Shown here one piece after another: positions 48,962 to 60,595 of a DNA stretch of 64,000 nucleotides. Numbering within the stretch: position 1 is the stretch's first letter; the number at the start of each line of letters is the position of its first letter. Origin of the DNA: Polyporus tsugae (lineage: Eukaryota; Basidiomycota; Agaricomycetes; Polyporales; Polyporaceae); NCBI GenBank assembly GCA_024305745.1, contig JAHRBS010000002.1, positions 806,001 to 870,000 on the forward strand, read 5' to 3'. Under the pieces are notes generated by a model, which ran no database searches, was not told where the DNA came from, and saw only the letters and a list, made by a program, of their open reading frames with translations. A program made the position numbers and the translations under genes.

Positions 48962-51514
48962 ATGTGGCCGTCAAGGTACTCCCTTCATCTTGTCTCCGTG
49001 CTCGCACTCTCTGCTTCAATACTAGCTTCTCCCCTCGTTGTCCACCAAGGCCGCTCGACCATTCCACCTGGCTGGTCGCTGCTTCGCCGCGCCGACCTCG
49101 ATGCTACAATACCTTTGAAGATTTCCCTCGTTCAGTCCAACCTCAATAACCTCGATGCATACCTCCTGGACATCGCGGACCCCGCCTCGCCCAACTACGG
49201 CAAACATTGGACATACGGGGAGGTCATCAAAACCTTCCGCCCCTCGCCGGAGTCTGTCAAAACCGTGTATAGTTGGCTGGTCGACGATCAGGAGGTCGAT
49301 ACCGCGAGGGTCAGGCTTGGGCAGGACGGGGGCGCGCTACATCTCGACGTAACGGTCGCAGAGGCAGAGGACATCCTGGCTGCGGAGTACTACGTCTTCC
49401 GCCACACAGACGGAACGGAGCAGGTCGGCGTCCACCAGTCGTACCATCTCCCCGAGCACGTCTCGAAGCATGTTGACCTCGTCTGGCCGACCCTGCACTT
49501 CAGTGGTGCCCCTGTGCGTGGGCGTCGGATCTCCCTCGCACCGATACCTGTTCCTGCTGACAATGAGGTGAGGAACATACATCCATCCAGCGCAAGGCTC
49601 GTGCATAATCACATCATAATCCTATATTTGCCTCGGTCCCACTAGCAGGGGCCGGTTCTTGTCAATAATGATGCAAGCCACTGCGACACGGCGGTCACGC
49701 TGGAGTGTCTGCGCCAGCTGTACAACTTCAACTACACGCTCGTCTCAAGGGACAAGAACAGCATCGCAGTCGGTGAGTGCTACCCGCCCACATTTTTGGA
49801 CATCGCCGTTCTCACGGCCATCGTCGTGGGTCCCAGGAGAGTACGGAGAGCAATCGTACAACGGAAGGGACCTAGATTTATTCTTCCAAGTATTCAGCCC
49901 GAATCAAGTCGGTCGGCGGCCGACATTCGTTAGCATTGCAGGTGGTGAGTTTTCGTCGCCCATGTCTTCTCATATGACCAATTGATGTCCGAATGGCGTT
50001 GGGGTAGGACAATTAAACGATACTTCGCACGACGTTGCGCTCGTTGGGGAGTCCGACATGGATTTCCAGCTCATTATGGGTCTGTTGCCGCTACAGGAAG
50101 TGCTCTTGTATCAAATCGGACAGGCAAGCGAATCTATTGGAGGTCAGCAGTTTCTCTATTTGCTAGTAAGGAGGTCGCAGAACATATCAATCACTTGCAT
50201 CCGAGTGCAGATGATGAATCACTTGGAGCGTTGGACGGTGCATATTGCCAGGAAGTCCCGGAGCGCAGTAAGTTGTACACCGTATTTTGATACCGACAGA
50301 CTGAATTGCATGCGCGTCTGGTAGAGCTCGCAGATTGCGGGAACAAGCCGCTCGCGCACGTCTTCTCCCTCTCTTACTCCACCAGTCCCGACGTCAACGA
50401 CGCCCAGATTGCTGCAGCCCTTTCGCGACAGTGCGCCGAGATCGGCAAGGTCCGTGTGCCATCTCCGAAACACCACAGAGATCTTAACCCCCGCATCGGC
50501 GCTTGCTCACCCTAACGTTCCGAACAACAGCTCAGCCTGCGCGGACTGACCTTCGTCGCGGCCTCCGGAGACGAGGGTGTCGCGGGCGGCACGATGAAAG
50601 ACGAGCAATGCATCGTCAACGGCATCCTCCAAGACGGCAACCCCCCGAGCGGCGGCTTCGTCCCGCAGTACCCTGTCTCGTGCCCATACGTCACCGCCGT
50701 CGGCGCGACGCAGGTCGCCAACGGGAGCACGGTGCGCGACCCCGAGGTTGCGACGACCAGGTTCGCCTCCGGGGGCGGCTTCTCGAACGTCTTCCCGCGC
50801 CCGAGCTGGCAGGACAAGCAAGTCGCGGATTACCTCAGCCAGCGGGGGCCCGCGTACGCCCCAGAGGTGTTCAACCGCTCCGGGCGGGCGTACCCAGACG
50901 TGTCGGCGAACGGGTCGGTGTCATCTCAGCTTGCCCCAATCGATTCCCGCAGAGCTGATCCTCTTTGCACCGGTACATAGGTACCCGACGGCGATCGTCG
51001 TAGGCGGCAACTTCGGGGTGGGGGGCGGGACGAGCGCGTCGGCGCCGATCGTCGCCTCGCTAATCGCGGCCGTGAACGACGCGCGCATCGCGCGCGGAAA
51101 GGGGCCCGTCGGCTGGATCAACCCTGCGGTGAGTAGACACCTCGTCCTCGTTGTGCCTCTTCTTCCGGCTCTGGATCCGGATCTTGGCTTCTTCGGCACA
51201 CGCACTACATTCGCTCCTTCCGCGTCGCTCGCCGCCCAGGGGCTTCGGTTCCGACCCGGTCGGAGAGCATTCAGGTTGTGGTCGAAGCAGGGCGTTTTAC
51301 GTTAAGACACCCGCCCATATCATATGTATGCTCATATGCCCGCCTGTAGATGTACTCGGACCAGTTCAAAGGCGTCTTCAACGACGTCACGAACGGCTCG
51401 AATCCCGGCTGCGGCACGGCGGGTTTCCAGACGGCCCCAGGCTGGGATCCTGTGACGGGGCTGGGGACGCTGAACTTCGAGCGGCTGCTCGAGCAGTTCC
51501 TGAACCTTCCTTGA
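48962..51514 (+). CDS. Sedolisin-family secreted serine peptidase (S53), paralogue 2
   Basis: Nine exons: 48962-49567, 49649-49772, 49837-49944, 50008-50142, 50211-50267, 50325-50449, 50531-50913, 50981-51128, 51350-51514, all in phase, giving 616 residues. A signal peptide (hydrophobic LHLVSVLALSASILA) precedes a pro-kumamolisin propeptide with SLVQSNLNNLDAYLLDIADP. The catalytic Glu and Asp lie in VGESDMD (exon 4), the oxyanion Asp region in AASGDEGV (exon 7), the catalytic Ser in GTSASAP (exon 8) and the calcium-site end in NPGCGTAGF...GWDPVTGLGTLNF. It should be an acid-active extracellular peptidase. The TQVANGSTVRDPEVATT region is continuous here but interrupted by an intron in paralogue 1. 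The last intron is 221 nt, longer than its counterpart. Confidence 0.93.
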
Positions 51515-53932
51515 AGACGCGAATGGGTGACGGGCGAGTGATTCCAGCAGGGCAGATGAGCTGCACTGGGACCTGAATGGACGCCGCTACGTACGTAAAA
51601 TCACGGTGGGGATTGCATGCCTTACCGCGCTTCGTTGACCTGACTCGACGTGCGATGTTAAGCGGAAGGAGTGCGTGTCTTTGAATTGTACGGGTAATAA
51701 TTGCGGCGTGTCATATGTATCAGGTCCACTACAACTTACAAGCTACTGCATCGATCGAACTCGATGGCGCCAGCCAAGGCCAGCCAGCATCCGAATCTGC
51801 GAGTCCTGGTGACTAATAAGTACTAAGTACTTACATATAGTCATCAACAGTCCTGCGTTCTCTAATTGCCCGCCCCTCCGGTTGTCCTAGCACCCGACGC
51901 CAAGCTTCTCGTGGGCGAGGTACCCGTAAGTAGTAGCGGGTGCCACCGCACGGGCAAAGGCAGGTGGGTCCATCCGTCATCGATACAGGTCCAGGCTCAT
52001 ACAAAGTCAGTTCACAGTCTCTCAAACGGTGCGTTAGCATATGCTCAAGCCTCCTGCGTTCTCTCATTGGTGTTACGCATGTCTAGACATCCGACACGAC
52101 CGGACTGCTGTGAACTTCCTGAGCGCTTGTTGTCGGCTGCCACAGATTCCCGTTGGCGGTAAGTACTGTAATGTTCATGTTCCACGCCGAGTGTTCTCTT
52201 TTCGAGGTTATGTGGGCGGTGCACGCAGACCTGCCATAAGTACGAACGCACCGGTCAGGCGAGCGGTTCCGACATGATCGATACTCATGTCTCGCGCGAA
52301 CCCCCTGGGCGGTGTGCATCCGGCATGCCAGTGAGTCAAAGGGCGACCGCCGAAGAACCACATGGCGAGGTCCTTGTCCAGAGATCTGACGAACATCTCG
52401 GTGCAGAAGAGAGGCGAAGGCCTGTTGCAAGCAAGTTGCAAGTGGCATGCGATGGCGTCTTGAGCGTCTGATGAGCGGCTGATGTTCGATATAGTAAGCC
52501 TTTGTCCGACTTTGTGCTCGATCCGACATCGACCCGACCAAGAGATCTCAGTGGAGGCGAGGCTCGCGGCAACGATACAGTAGGCCAACGGGGAATCGGG
52601 GATGCCACAGGGACAGGGCCCGCCACCGCCTTGGCCACTCTTGGCCACTCATTTTGCACGCCCTTGCACCTCCTTGCACGCCCCGTACTCACACACCTAC
52701 AATCGCTTAGTGGTTTGACAGATAGGCGCACCTCGTGCGGTCGGGTGAGGCACTGAGAGGCTTCCCGTGATGATTAAAACGCCGCCGCGGCGAAGACGTT
52801 GTTGGCAAAATTGCTCGCACGTTGGCAGCACGGGTTGTTTTGGACTTACTTGTGTAGATGGCGACGTTATCGGACGTTGACGTGGCTGACTGAGGTACCT
52901 GGAACAGGAACATTTGTTCAACCGTTCTGTCCTCTTGAGCGAGGCTTCTCTAGCAACGACACCGTCGAGCTCTCTTACTCCTGCTTGACGCGGAGGTGGC
53001 ATTAATTGACCATGGGCGGATTGAATGGCGAGATCGAAGAATAAGAATGACGGCACTCGACCTTGAGATCAGAGAATCAGAGATGACGGAGATAGTGAGA
53101 GACTGCCGGCTGCGCCTTCTCGGCGCAAACCTTACATATGTGTAACACTCCGCTCTATCATAGCCCAATGCCGGCAACGTCTAAGTATCAAGTTACGAAC
53201 ATATGAACAAGCAAGGCTAACGGACCGAAGCATGGCTGGGAAGCAATATTAATATTTTGCAGGCGTTGCGGGGTAGCCGACTTTCAACCGTGGTTTGTCC
53301 CGAGTCGTCAGTGCCAAAGATAGACTGCTGTGTAATTTCTACCCCGACATTGTTGCCCGTGAGGAGCCTCCCAGGGAGAGAAGGTTATGTCTCTGCAGAG
53401 GGTGCGGCGCAGTGGCAAGTGAAGTGGAAGTACAGCGCAGGTTTCAAGCCCGCCGCCTCTTCGACGGCATACGCGCGCTTGACATCATGATCATGGACGA
53501 CGCAATGAGATACTCGAATGGAGCGTTGCGTTCGGTTGGCAACCGAATCTCCGGCTCGGGGAAGCTCGGGGGAGCTCACTGCAGACGCTCCACGTCGACG
53601 GACCGCTCGTGTTGTCGGTGCCTGTTCTTGAGACGGGAAACAATGAGCGGAGGCGAGCGATGTCCGTTTGCGGGGGCTGGGTGGGGGTGATTGGGAGGCG
53701 ATGGGAGGCCATCACGGCCGCGTAGACGCGAGGGAGGAGCCAGCTGCTGCAGGGAAGGAGAAGGTAAGGTAAGGCGGGGGAGCACTGCCACTGTGTAGGG
53801 GCGGAATGGATTATGCAGGCTGCGATGAGGTAATTCCAATAAGGTCTAATTCTCCATCCTCATCATCATGTACATCTCTACCCTCCCCCCACCCTCATCT
53901 TGAACGCCCTCCCTCTTCTCGTTCCCACCACC
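51515..53932. other. Gene-poor 2.4-kb region
   Basis: No convincing gene on either strand. A short locally duplicated stretch (CTTGGCCACTC twice, CTTGCAC twice) lies near 52630-52680. The open frames in 52.0-52.8 kb and 53.3-53.8 kb show no domain or coherent splicing. Confidence 0.45.
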
Positions 53933-56492
53933 ATGCCTGTCCCCACAAAAACAACAAGGGAACGTCCACTCCCTCCCGTCCCTTCCGCTTGGCGCCATTC
54001 ACAAACGCGCCAGTCCCTCACTTCCATCTCTGTGGCGACTGACCGAGATACTCCTTCCACCTCAAAACACTACCCCCAGCCTTCCCACCGTTCACCACAG
54101 ATGCTTCTACACGCTGTCAGTCAACCCTCAATCCTTGCCTGTTTCCTCCACACTACTACTTGGCATGACTTCCACGCTCTCTTGAACATCTCCCGCGCGT
54201 TCCGACACGATCTCTGGGCGAATGAGGAATGCAGGCACACCATTATTGCGCATTTCATCCCCGGCTACAAGTATGCGTTGGAGCTATGCAATCCTCACCA
54301 ATTGTCGGACGTCCTAGTCGACGCCCACCACTTCGCTCTCCTCAGTACGTATCATATTGTTCCTGCTCGCTGCAAGTAAGCCGATCGCGTTTCTCTCGCC
54401 TAGTGATCTCGCAATATGTCCCTCTCCATACCTACCCCATGCAGTCAATAGTGCTGCTCAATAGGCTGGCCCAGGGTGCGGACGAGTTAGCCATTCGCAA
54501 GGCAATCCTGAGGTTATCTTCCCTCTCGTTAGCGCACTCGCGCTTCGTCCTCCTCCTCCAGTCCCTCGTGCACAGCGCATCCCCGTCCCCATCGTCTGAC
54601 CCAGGAGAATACGATGAATTCTTCGGCTCACCTCATGCGAGTCTGCGCACATCGCAGTCGTATGGCGTCCGCGAACTCGTGTTTCCCGCACCACTTTCAA
54701 CCCTGGGCGTCAGTGCCACCGCCTCAGACGGTGCGCTTGTCGAGTCCCCGCTCCGAGTCGAGAACTCTCCAGGGTCACCGCAGGCGAAAAAGCCGGCTGC
54801 GCGACGCGTTCTGACGCGTTCTGGCACCATCCGCAGCTCCTCGTCCACCAAACCTACGACCGCGCGGAACAACGGACACGTCCGCACGGGCTCCCTAAGC
54901 CCCCAGCGCGCCGCGTCGACCATCGCAGAGACTATCCCTCGCATAGGCAAGCCCTCCGGGATTTCGTCTATTCTCCGCGCCAACCGGGTCCCCCCACCAC
55001 CACCCTCCGCAGACCCACTCGCGCTCAAGCTGTATTCCGGCAGCTGGCGCCGCACGCTCCCCCCACCATTCAAACGACCTACCTCCGCATTCCTAGTCAC
55101 AGGAATCGCCGTGGAAGTCTCAGAGGACGGCTGGCAGACCTCCGACGGAGAACTGAAACAGCCCCCACCGCGGCGATTCGTCTCCGTGAACTACTCGAGC
55201 GAGTCCTCGCTCTCGAGCCCGCCTTCCATCTCCCGCACAAACACCGAGTCGGACGCGAGCTCACCCCCGCGTGGCGAGAGAGGCCATCGCCGCGCCGCTT
55301 CCTCGACGGGGATAGAAGCCGGCCCAAGCGTGACGAGCCCTGGGCCAAAATCGAGTAGCACCAGTACGAGTACCGGCTCGAGCAGCAACGGCAACGGCAC
55401 CGCGACCGGCGTGGCCGTCCCGCGGGGGACGTCCCCGCACGACCTCTTCCTGGCGACGTCGCGCACACGCGCGCCCGTGCTCCGCGTGTTCGTGCCGTGC
55501 GCAGCCCTCGACGAGGCCGCGATCGGCGCGTGCGAGCACGAGCTCGTGCGCGCGGGCCTCTGGACGCACCTCTCCGACGGCGACGTCGTCTGCAACCTCG
55601 GTTTCGTCCCGCCCATCGCGACCTCGCATTCGTCAAGGGGAGACGAGCGCGGGGAAGAGGACGAGGACGAGAGGCACAGGCAGCAGTGGCTGATGTTCAA
55701 CGGGCACTGCCTCGTGCCGTACGTGCCGCCGAGCGCCCCGCCGCTCGCGAGCCCGCTGACGCTCCCCTCGCCGTTCTACTTCGCGCACGTCCTGCCTGCG
55801 TTCGTCAACCCCGTGTTCGTGCTCGCGCTCCCGCAGGTGCTCACCCCAACACAGTCGCACTCGCACTCACCCTCGCCTGCGCGGCGGGTGACGATCCGCG
55901 AGCCGGAGGTGGGGCACGAGCGCGACGTGGACCTGAAGCTCGTGCGCGCGCCTGCGCGCGTGCCGAGTCCGCATTCTCCGGGCGGGTTCGCGGTCGTGCG
56001 CAAGTACATGTGGCGCGCGTGCATCCCTTTTGTCGGCCCAGGAAGTGGCACGGAAGCAGGTATGGAGCTAGGGCGGGGGTGGTGCGGGGAATGGGTGCTC
56101 GAGGCGGAGGGGACGCCCGAGGGCCGGCAGACTCTCGTCGACGCGCTCGGGGCGCGGGGCAGGACGAACGCGTACGGGCTGAGGAGGAGGGACCAGTGGG
56201 AGATCGTGAGGGAGAAGAGCGGCGGTGGGCGGCTGTGGTTCAAGTGAGTGTTTTCTTTTGAGGCGTCCGCCGCTGATGGGGTTTATCCAATACCCATGCG
56301 TGTCTGTGTGAGTGTGTGTCGTTCTTTGAGCCTGACTGACAGATGGTTGTTTGTCACTTGTGCAGGATGCTCGCCGCGAACGTGGACGGCTACATCGACA
56401 CCCTCGTGCACCCGCCGGAGCCCGCTGATCGGATACCGGTACCGTTGAATGTGAATCTGATGAACCCGCCTGCTACAAGGACACAGCAATAG
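53933..56492 (+). CDS. Conserved Ser-rich fungal protein of unknown function
   Basis: Three exons, 53933-54344, 54404-56243 and 56366-56492, give 792 residues. No named domain is recognised. The N-terminal ordered block ([20 protein letters not shown], then [16 protein letters not shown] and [21 protein letters not shown]) spans the first junction and resembles a helical, F-box-like unit. A disordered Ser/Pro-rich middle contains [17 protein letters not shown]. The C-terminal half is again ordered ([71 protein letters not shown]). It ends after [16 protein letters not shown]. The last exon joins through AA|G. An in-frame ATG at 53900 is an alternative start in a weaker context. Confidence 0.78.
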
Positions 56493-57232
56493 GACGGTCG
56501 CTTGGTTATTTTGCTTGGTTGTTCGGTGCTACGAACACTACTACATAGAGGACGCTTCACGCTTGCTTCATCTCGGATCTGCACACATCGCATGCACATA
56601 CATATCCCCACCCATCTACCTCTCATTGAAGCTATTCCGCATCACCGGAAGAGCTCACTATCGTTCAAGGTTTTTCCGTCCACTGTCACTAATCCGGGTT
56701 CCTGTGTCGCCTCCAATGTCCATATGCCTCATCTTCATCGGTTCATCACCTGCATCTGTCCATCTCTGCACATAATTACACGCCTCTGCTATCCTCATTC
56801 TGACCATACGTTACTGTACGCCATCGTTCTTTCTGGTTTCCGATCTAGGTCAAATCTGCGCAACCCCCACTAATTCCGTCCATCTGCAGCTCGGATCGTC
56901 TGTCGTTGAGCTTGCCGTACCCAACCTCCTCCACCACTCTCCCTGTTGTCAACGTTATCCACGCTATTCTGCGTCCGTTCTTTGTATTGCTATGGGTTAA
57001 TTTGTCGTCACATTGAAATTCCTATCCGCCGCAAACTAACACGCCTCGCCACTGGGGCGCATCCACTGACGTCGTTTACTGTGGTTTGATTTATTGGAAA
57101 CCTACTCCACACAATGCAGCTTCTCTACATGTACATACAACCCCGAGGAATGGCGGTCAAGAAGTATTGATACATTAGAATCTCCCTCTCTCTCAATGGT
57201 TTCTGCCTTTCTTGTATGACACCCATGATGGT
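56493..57232. other. Convergent 3' region
   Basis: About 740 bp between the convergent Ser-rich and Ca3427-like genes. AT-rich towards its middle. No gene supported. Confidence 0.5.
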
Positions 57233-58656
57233 TTAGGTGAGGTGAGTAATGTCGGTGTTGACGAATGACTCGACCTGGAAGCCGCCTTCTGGGGCGGAAA
57301 CGAAGCCCGCCTGTTGGAGCACGCTCCAGGATACAAGTCAGCCTCCGATTAACTTCGGTAGAACAAGAGGCGCATACTCGAGTGTCTCCGTGATGACCTT
57401 GCGGGGGATCGCGGCACAATCCTCTGGGTAACCGACCGTCTTGAGCCAGGCCTGCATGTCGGGTTCGCGGAGGTTAGAAGTCATAAACCGCACGGTGCAT
57501 ACGAGCGGCAGGGACGAGCCTGGATATCCTCTTCGGGGTAACCAAACTTGTCCTTGATGAACTCGACGTTCGGGCCGGCACGCTTCCCCTGGGAGTTGAA
57601 GTCGCGGACGTACGTCGAGAGCGTGCCGAGGAAGGGGCGAAGCGCGTCGGCGGGAGCCCGCTCTGGGTGCGCAGCGATGAGCCACGACGGCCAGGGCGTA
57701 GGCACTGACCCGATCTGTGGACGAGCGGTACGCCGTTGGTTAGCAGATGACTGCACCGGATGATGGATAAAATAATCATCGCACGAAGCGGGCCTCGCCG
57801 GCGTCGACGAACGGCTTGGTCGTGAACCACTCCCACATGAACGCGCTCGTGGAGCCATCGTTGACCGAGTCGATCAGCCCGCGGATGTCGTTGTTCACTT
57901 CGTGTGGCTGTGATTAGTTCATGGTGTGGTACGCCACGGAGCGCGAACCTTTGAACTGCAGACCGTCCGTCGGCCAGCCTTGTTGGAGAGCCATGACATA
58001 GGCCATGGTCTGACTGCCGCTGTCGGTGTGCCGGTGTGCAATGTATCAGATTTATCGTCCACCGTTAGCCCCGCAGAACATTGCTTGCATACCTGCCATA
58101 GCGCGAGATGCCTATGGTCGTTCCCTTCAAGTCAGCAATCGAGTTGTACTGTGTGGTCTTCCCCGTGATAACGGCCCTAAAAAGGATTAGAATTAAAGAA
58201 TGTTTAGTGGAGATACGGAGATGAGTACTTGCCAGTTGAGCGGCGTCGTGACGTAGCTTCCGACGAGCTTGTAGGCCTTAGAACCCTTCGCTATCCCCGA
58301 AATGAGTGGGTCCGTGAGAGCGCTGGACGGCGACAAAAGACCGCTTGGGGTTAAGGACTGTGCGGTGGGATGACGCGGAGGCTTGTTACGCACATCGCGA
58401 CATCGATCTCGTCCTTCTCGAGGCGGCCGATCAGCTGGCCGGTCCCGCCTAGATGCTTCAGATGAAGGATGGTTGCCAATGATTTGTCGAGCACTCACTT
58501 GGACACTCGATAAGTGTGAATGTCTTCCCGTCGTCCACTTCCGCGAATTGAAGCAGTGGGGACGAAAAGTGTTCCCTGACTAGGCGGGTATGCGTCAGCG
58601 AGCGGCGGTTCGCATCTTCTCTGACAATACCTACCAAAGCCGACTCTGAGAGGCAT
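57233..58656 (-). CDS. Ca3427-like periplasmic-binding-fold (PBP2/NMT1-like) protein
   Basis: Ten exons: 58656-58635, 58579-58499, 58448-58394, 58322-58233, 58176-58093, 58019-57949, 57897-57785, 57714-57520, 57451-57378, 57323-57233, summing to 291 residues with every phase closed. The protein starts MPLRVGF, then SSPLLQFAEVDDGKTFTLIE, GTGQLIGRLEKDEIDVAIALTDPLISGI, VTTPLNWAVITGK, DLKGTTIGISRYGSGSQTMA, LIDSVNDGSTSAFMWEWFTT and IGSVPTPWPSWLIAA. That is the type II periplasmic-binding fold seen in the fungal Ca3427 proteins and distantly in NMT1/THI5. I saw no Cys cluster of the thiamine-pyrimidine enzymes, so HMP synthesis is not implied. It probably binds a small ligand in the cytosol. Two introns need GC donors (58177-58232 and 57452-57519). 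Confidence 0.87.
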
Positions 58657-59673
58657 GGTCACGGTGGGTCGATTGGGGAGAAGAAAGTTGAACAGGCCGA
58701 ACTTGAATGACCAGGTCTTTGATGACGATGGATCTTATCTTATCTTGCCGAAACCTACGCTGGCAGCCGCCGCAGTCCAGCACGCCGCGACTAGTACTAC
58801 AGTACTGCCACACCTTAGGCCTTAAGCTTGACCTCAGTGGACTACCGTGGCTTGAGTAGTATCGTTGACTCCGATTTCTAAAGCGGTACCCATGAAAACC
58901 ATCGAGAAGTACGTCAAGACTCGCTCAGTCTGAGGTAGCCAGGTGATGTCTTGGAATTGGTACCAATGGGCTGGAGCTCGGCGGGTATTGGCGCGGAGTC
59001 TAGGTAACGTTGGTCCTGTGTCAGCTTGGATTGCTAGCTGTGGAGATATCCCAGGCTGACACACATACCTTTCTTTTAGGCGTCTCGAGGCGGTCTGTCT
59101 GACGTCTCTGCGTGAATATGGACCTCGGGCTCTCAGGATAACCTCTTGGCGGTCTCTACGCCGCATCTTCCTCAGGCTTCCTGCTCAAACACGCGTAGGA
59201 AGAGTCTCTCGCCGCACCGTCCGCCGAGTTTCTTCGCTGCCAGCTGCCTTGAGCCACTGTCCGCCGCCTTCATGCCTCAGCATGCTCGCAGCTGACGTAT
59301 GTGGCTGCGAGCGGGAATGTGCCACGCAAATGCAGCGGGGCAATGTTCGCCGGTGGCCGCCCCGTGGTGTTGGCGCTGATCTACGCCCTATATGCGCTGC
59401 TATGTAAATGGCGTAGCTTGTTGGGCCTCCCCGGGCCTCCCCAGGACACCACCTTTGGGATCGCTGCCTTCCATTCAATCGCCGTCCCCGTCGGCCCGTT
59501 CGGTGAGTCGCTGTCGTTTTGACTCCTATTACATAGTCATCTCAGCCTGCGCAGGTCGTCTTATCCCCAAGAGTCCGACCTGCGCCCTGGCCAGAGGGGA
59601 TCGCCATCCGCTGCGCTGTATCCTATCGACTGTCATAATCCCCATCTACCACAGGACTACTCCAACGATCACC
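58657..59673. other. Intergenic region upstream of Ca3427-like gene
   Basis: About 1 kb between divergent genes. A possible 87-residue two-exon frame on the minus strand (ATG at 59166, GTATGT...CCTAG intron, stop near 58831) is basic with one hydrophobic stretch. It has no family resemblance and was not called. Confidence 0.45.
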
Positions 59674-59913
59674 ATGCGGTCCGCAGTGCTCTCGTTCCCT
59701 CTTGTCACTCTTTTCCTTGCCTTCCAAATCTCCCTCGTCGCGAGCCACCCCCTCTCGAACCACCCCGTATACGGTTCCCCTCCTATCAGCACCGTGGAAG
59801 CCCACGAGTTTGCCGACCGAGTCAACGGGGTTCCATGGCTTCCTTCCGGGATGAGCGATCCTCGCGTTCTTCACCCATGGGCAATCTACCATGGCAAACC
59901 GATGCAGGGCTAG
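59674..59913 (+). CDS. Small secreted protein, 79 residues
   Basis: An intronless frame from an ATG in good context (ACCATGC). The first 24 residues form a classic signal peptide: MRSAVLSFPLVTLFLAFQIS, then LVAS before the likely cleavage site. About 55 mature residues follow, rich in Pro, His and Gly, with no cysteine. It might be a small secreted protein or peptide precursor; there is no clear repeat or dibasic processing site. Function unknown. The lack of introns and the small size leave some doubt that the gene is real. Confidence 0.5.
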   Translation: MRSAVLSFPLVTLFLAFQISLVASHPLSNHPVYGSPPISTVEAHEFADRVNGVPWLPSGMSDPRVLHPWAIYHGKPMQG

Positions 59914-60595
59914 CTCGGCGTGGGTTTGCGCTCGAGACGTGCAGGTGCGTCTTGTGAAACGCAGCGTCTTTGCCAGCCCTGATCTGTGCCGCTAGCACCC
60001 ACCAGCACCCACCGGCAGCACAGGAACTTGGATATCGCACCATGCATTTCTCACCTGTACAAGTACCCATTCCAGTAATATCAGATTAAATGCGCCAACA
60101 TTCGGGTGCTTGCATTCTCGGCACGGAATGCACGCCATGCAGCCCTCCAGTTTCCGAATCCTCAGGAGGCCAAAGCGGGGAAGGAATGGAAGCAAGAGAG
60201 AGATCTGGTGCTGGCCACAGCATCCGTATCTATTGATTCGTGCGATCTGCGAATGTCCTTCAGCATTACGTCGTAACCAACGAGGTGGCTAGTATGGTAT
60301 GATATGGAGTATGGACGATCAAGATGCCAGGGAGAGGAATCCGAGCTCAGCTATCTGATGAACGAGCGGGAGTCGAACCGTGCATGCATGTTGAACGGAA
60401 TCGACGAGCGGGGAATCGAAACAAGTGAGTGGAAACGAGTGAAGGCACTACGGTCAGATATGGGACAGTAGAGACGAGGTAAGCTGTGAGTTGTGTGGGC
60501 CGTCAGGGGACGAGTCAGAATAAAAACATATGCATGAGGGTGACAAGTGCGACAAGTAAAACGAGACAGTCCGCGACGAATGTAACCTATGCGAA
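59914..60595. other. Convergent 3' region
   Basis: Spacer of about 680 bp. A tRNA-like T-loop match near 60367-60380 does not extend to a cloverleaf. Nothing else seen. Confidence 0.5.

Noticed and set aside
57233..58656. THI5/NMT1 thiamine-pyrimidine synthase
   Set aside because: The fold is related, but I could not find the Cys-rich iron site or the substrate His context of that enzyme; the Ca3427-like group fits better.
58831..59166. Possible 87-residue two-exon minus-strand gene
   Set aside because: It has standard splice sites and one hydrophobic stretch, but no family pattern, and the region is otherwise non-coding in character.
60367..60380. tRNA-like T-loop sequence on the minus strand
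   Set aside because: The flanking bases do not pair to form a T arm, and no acceptor or anticodon arm could be found.
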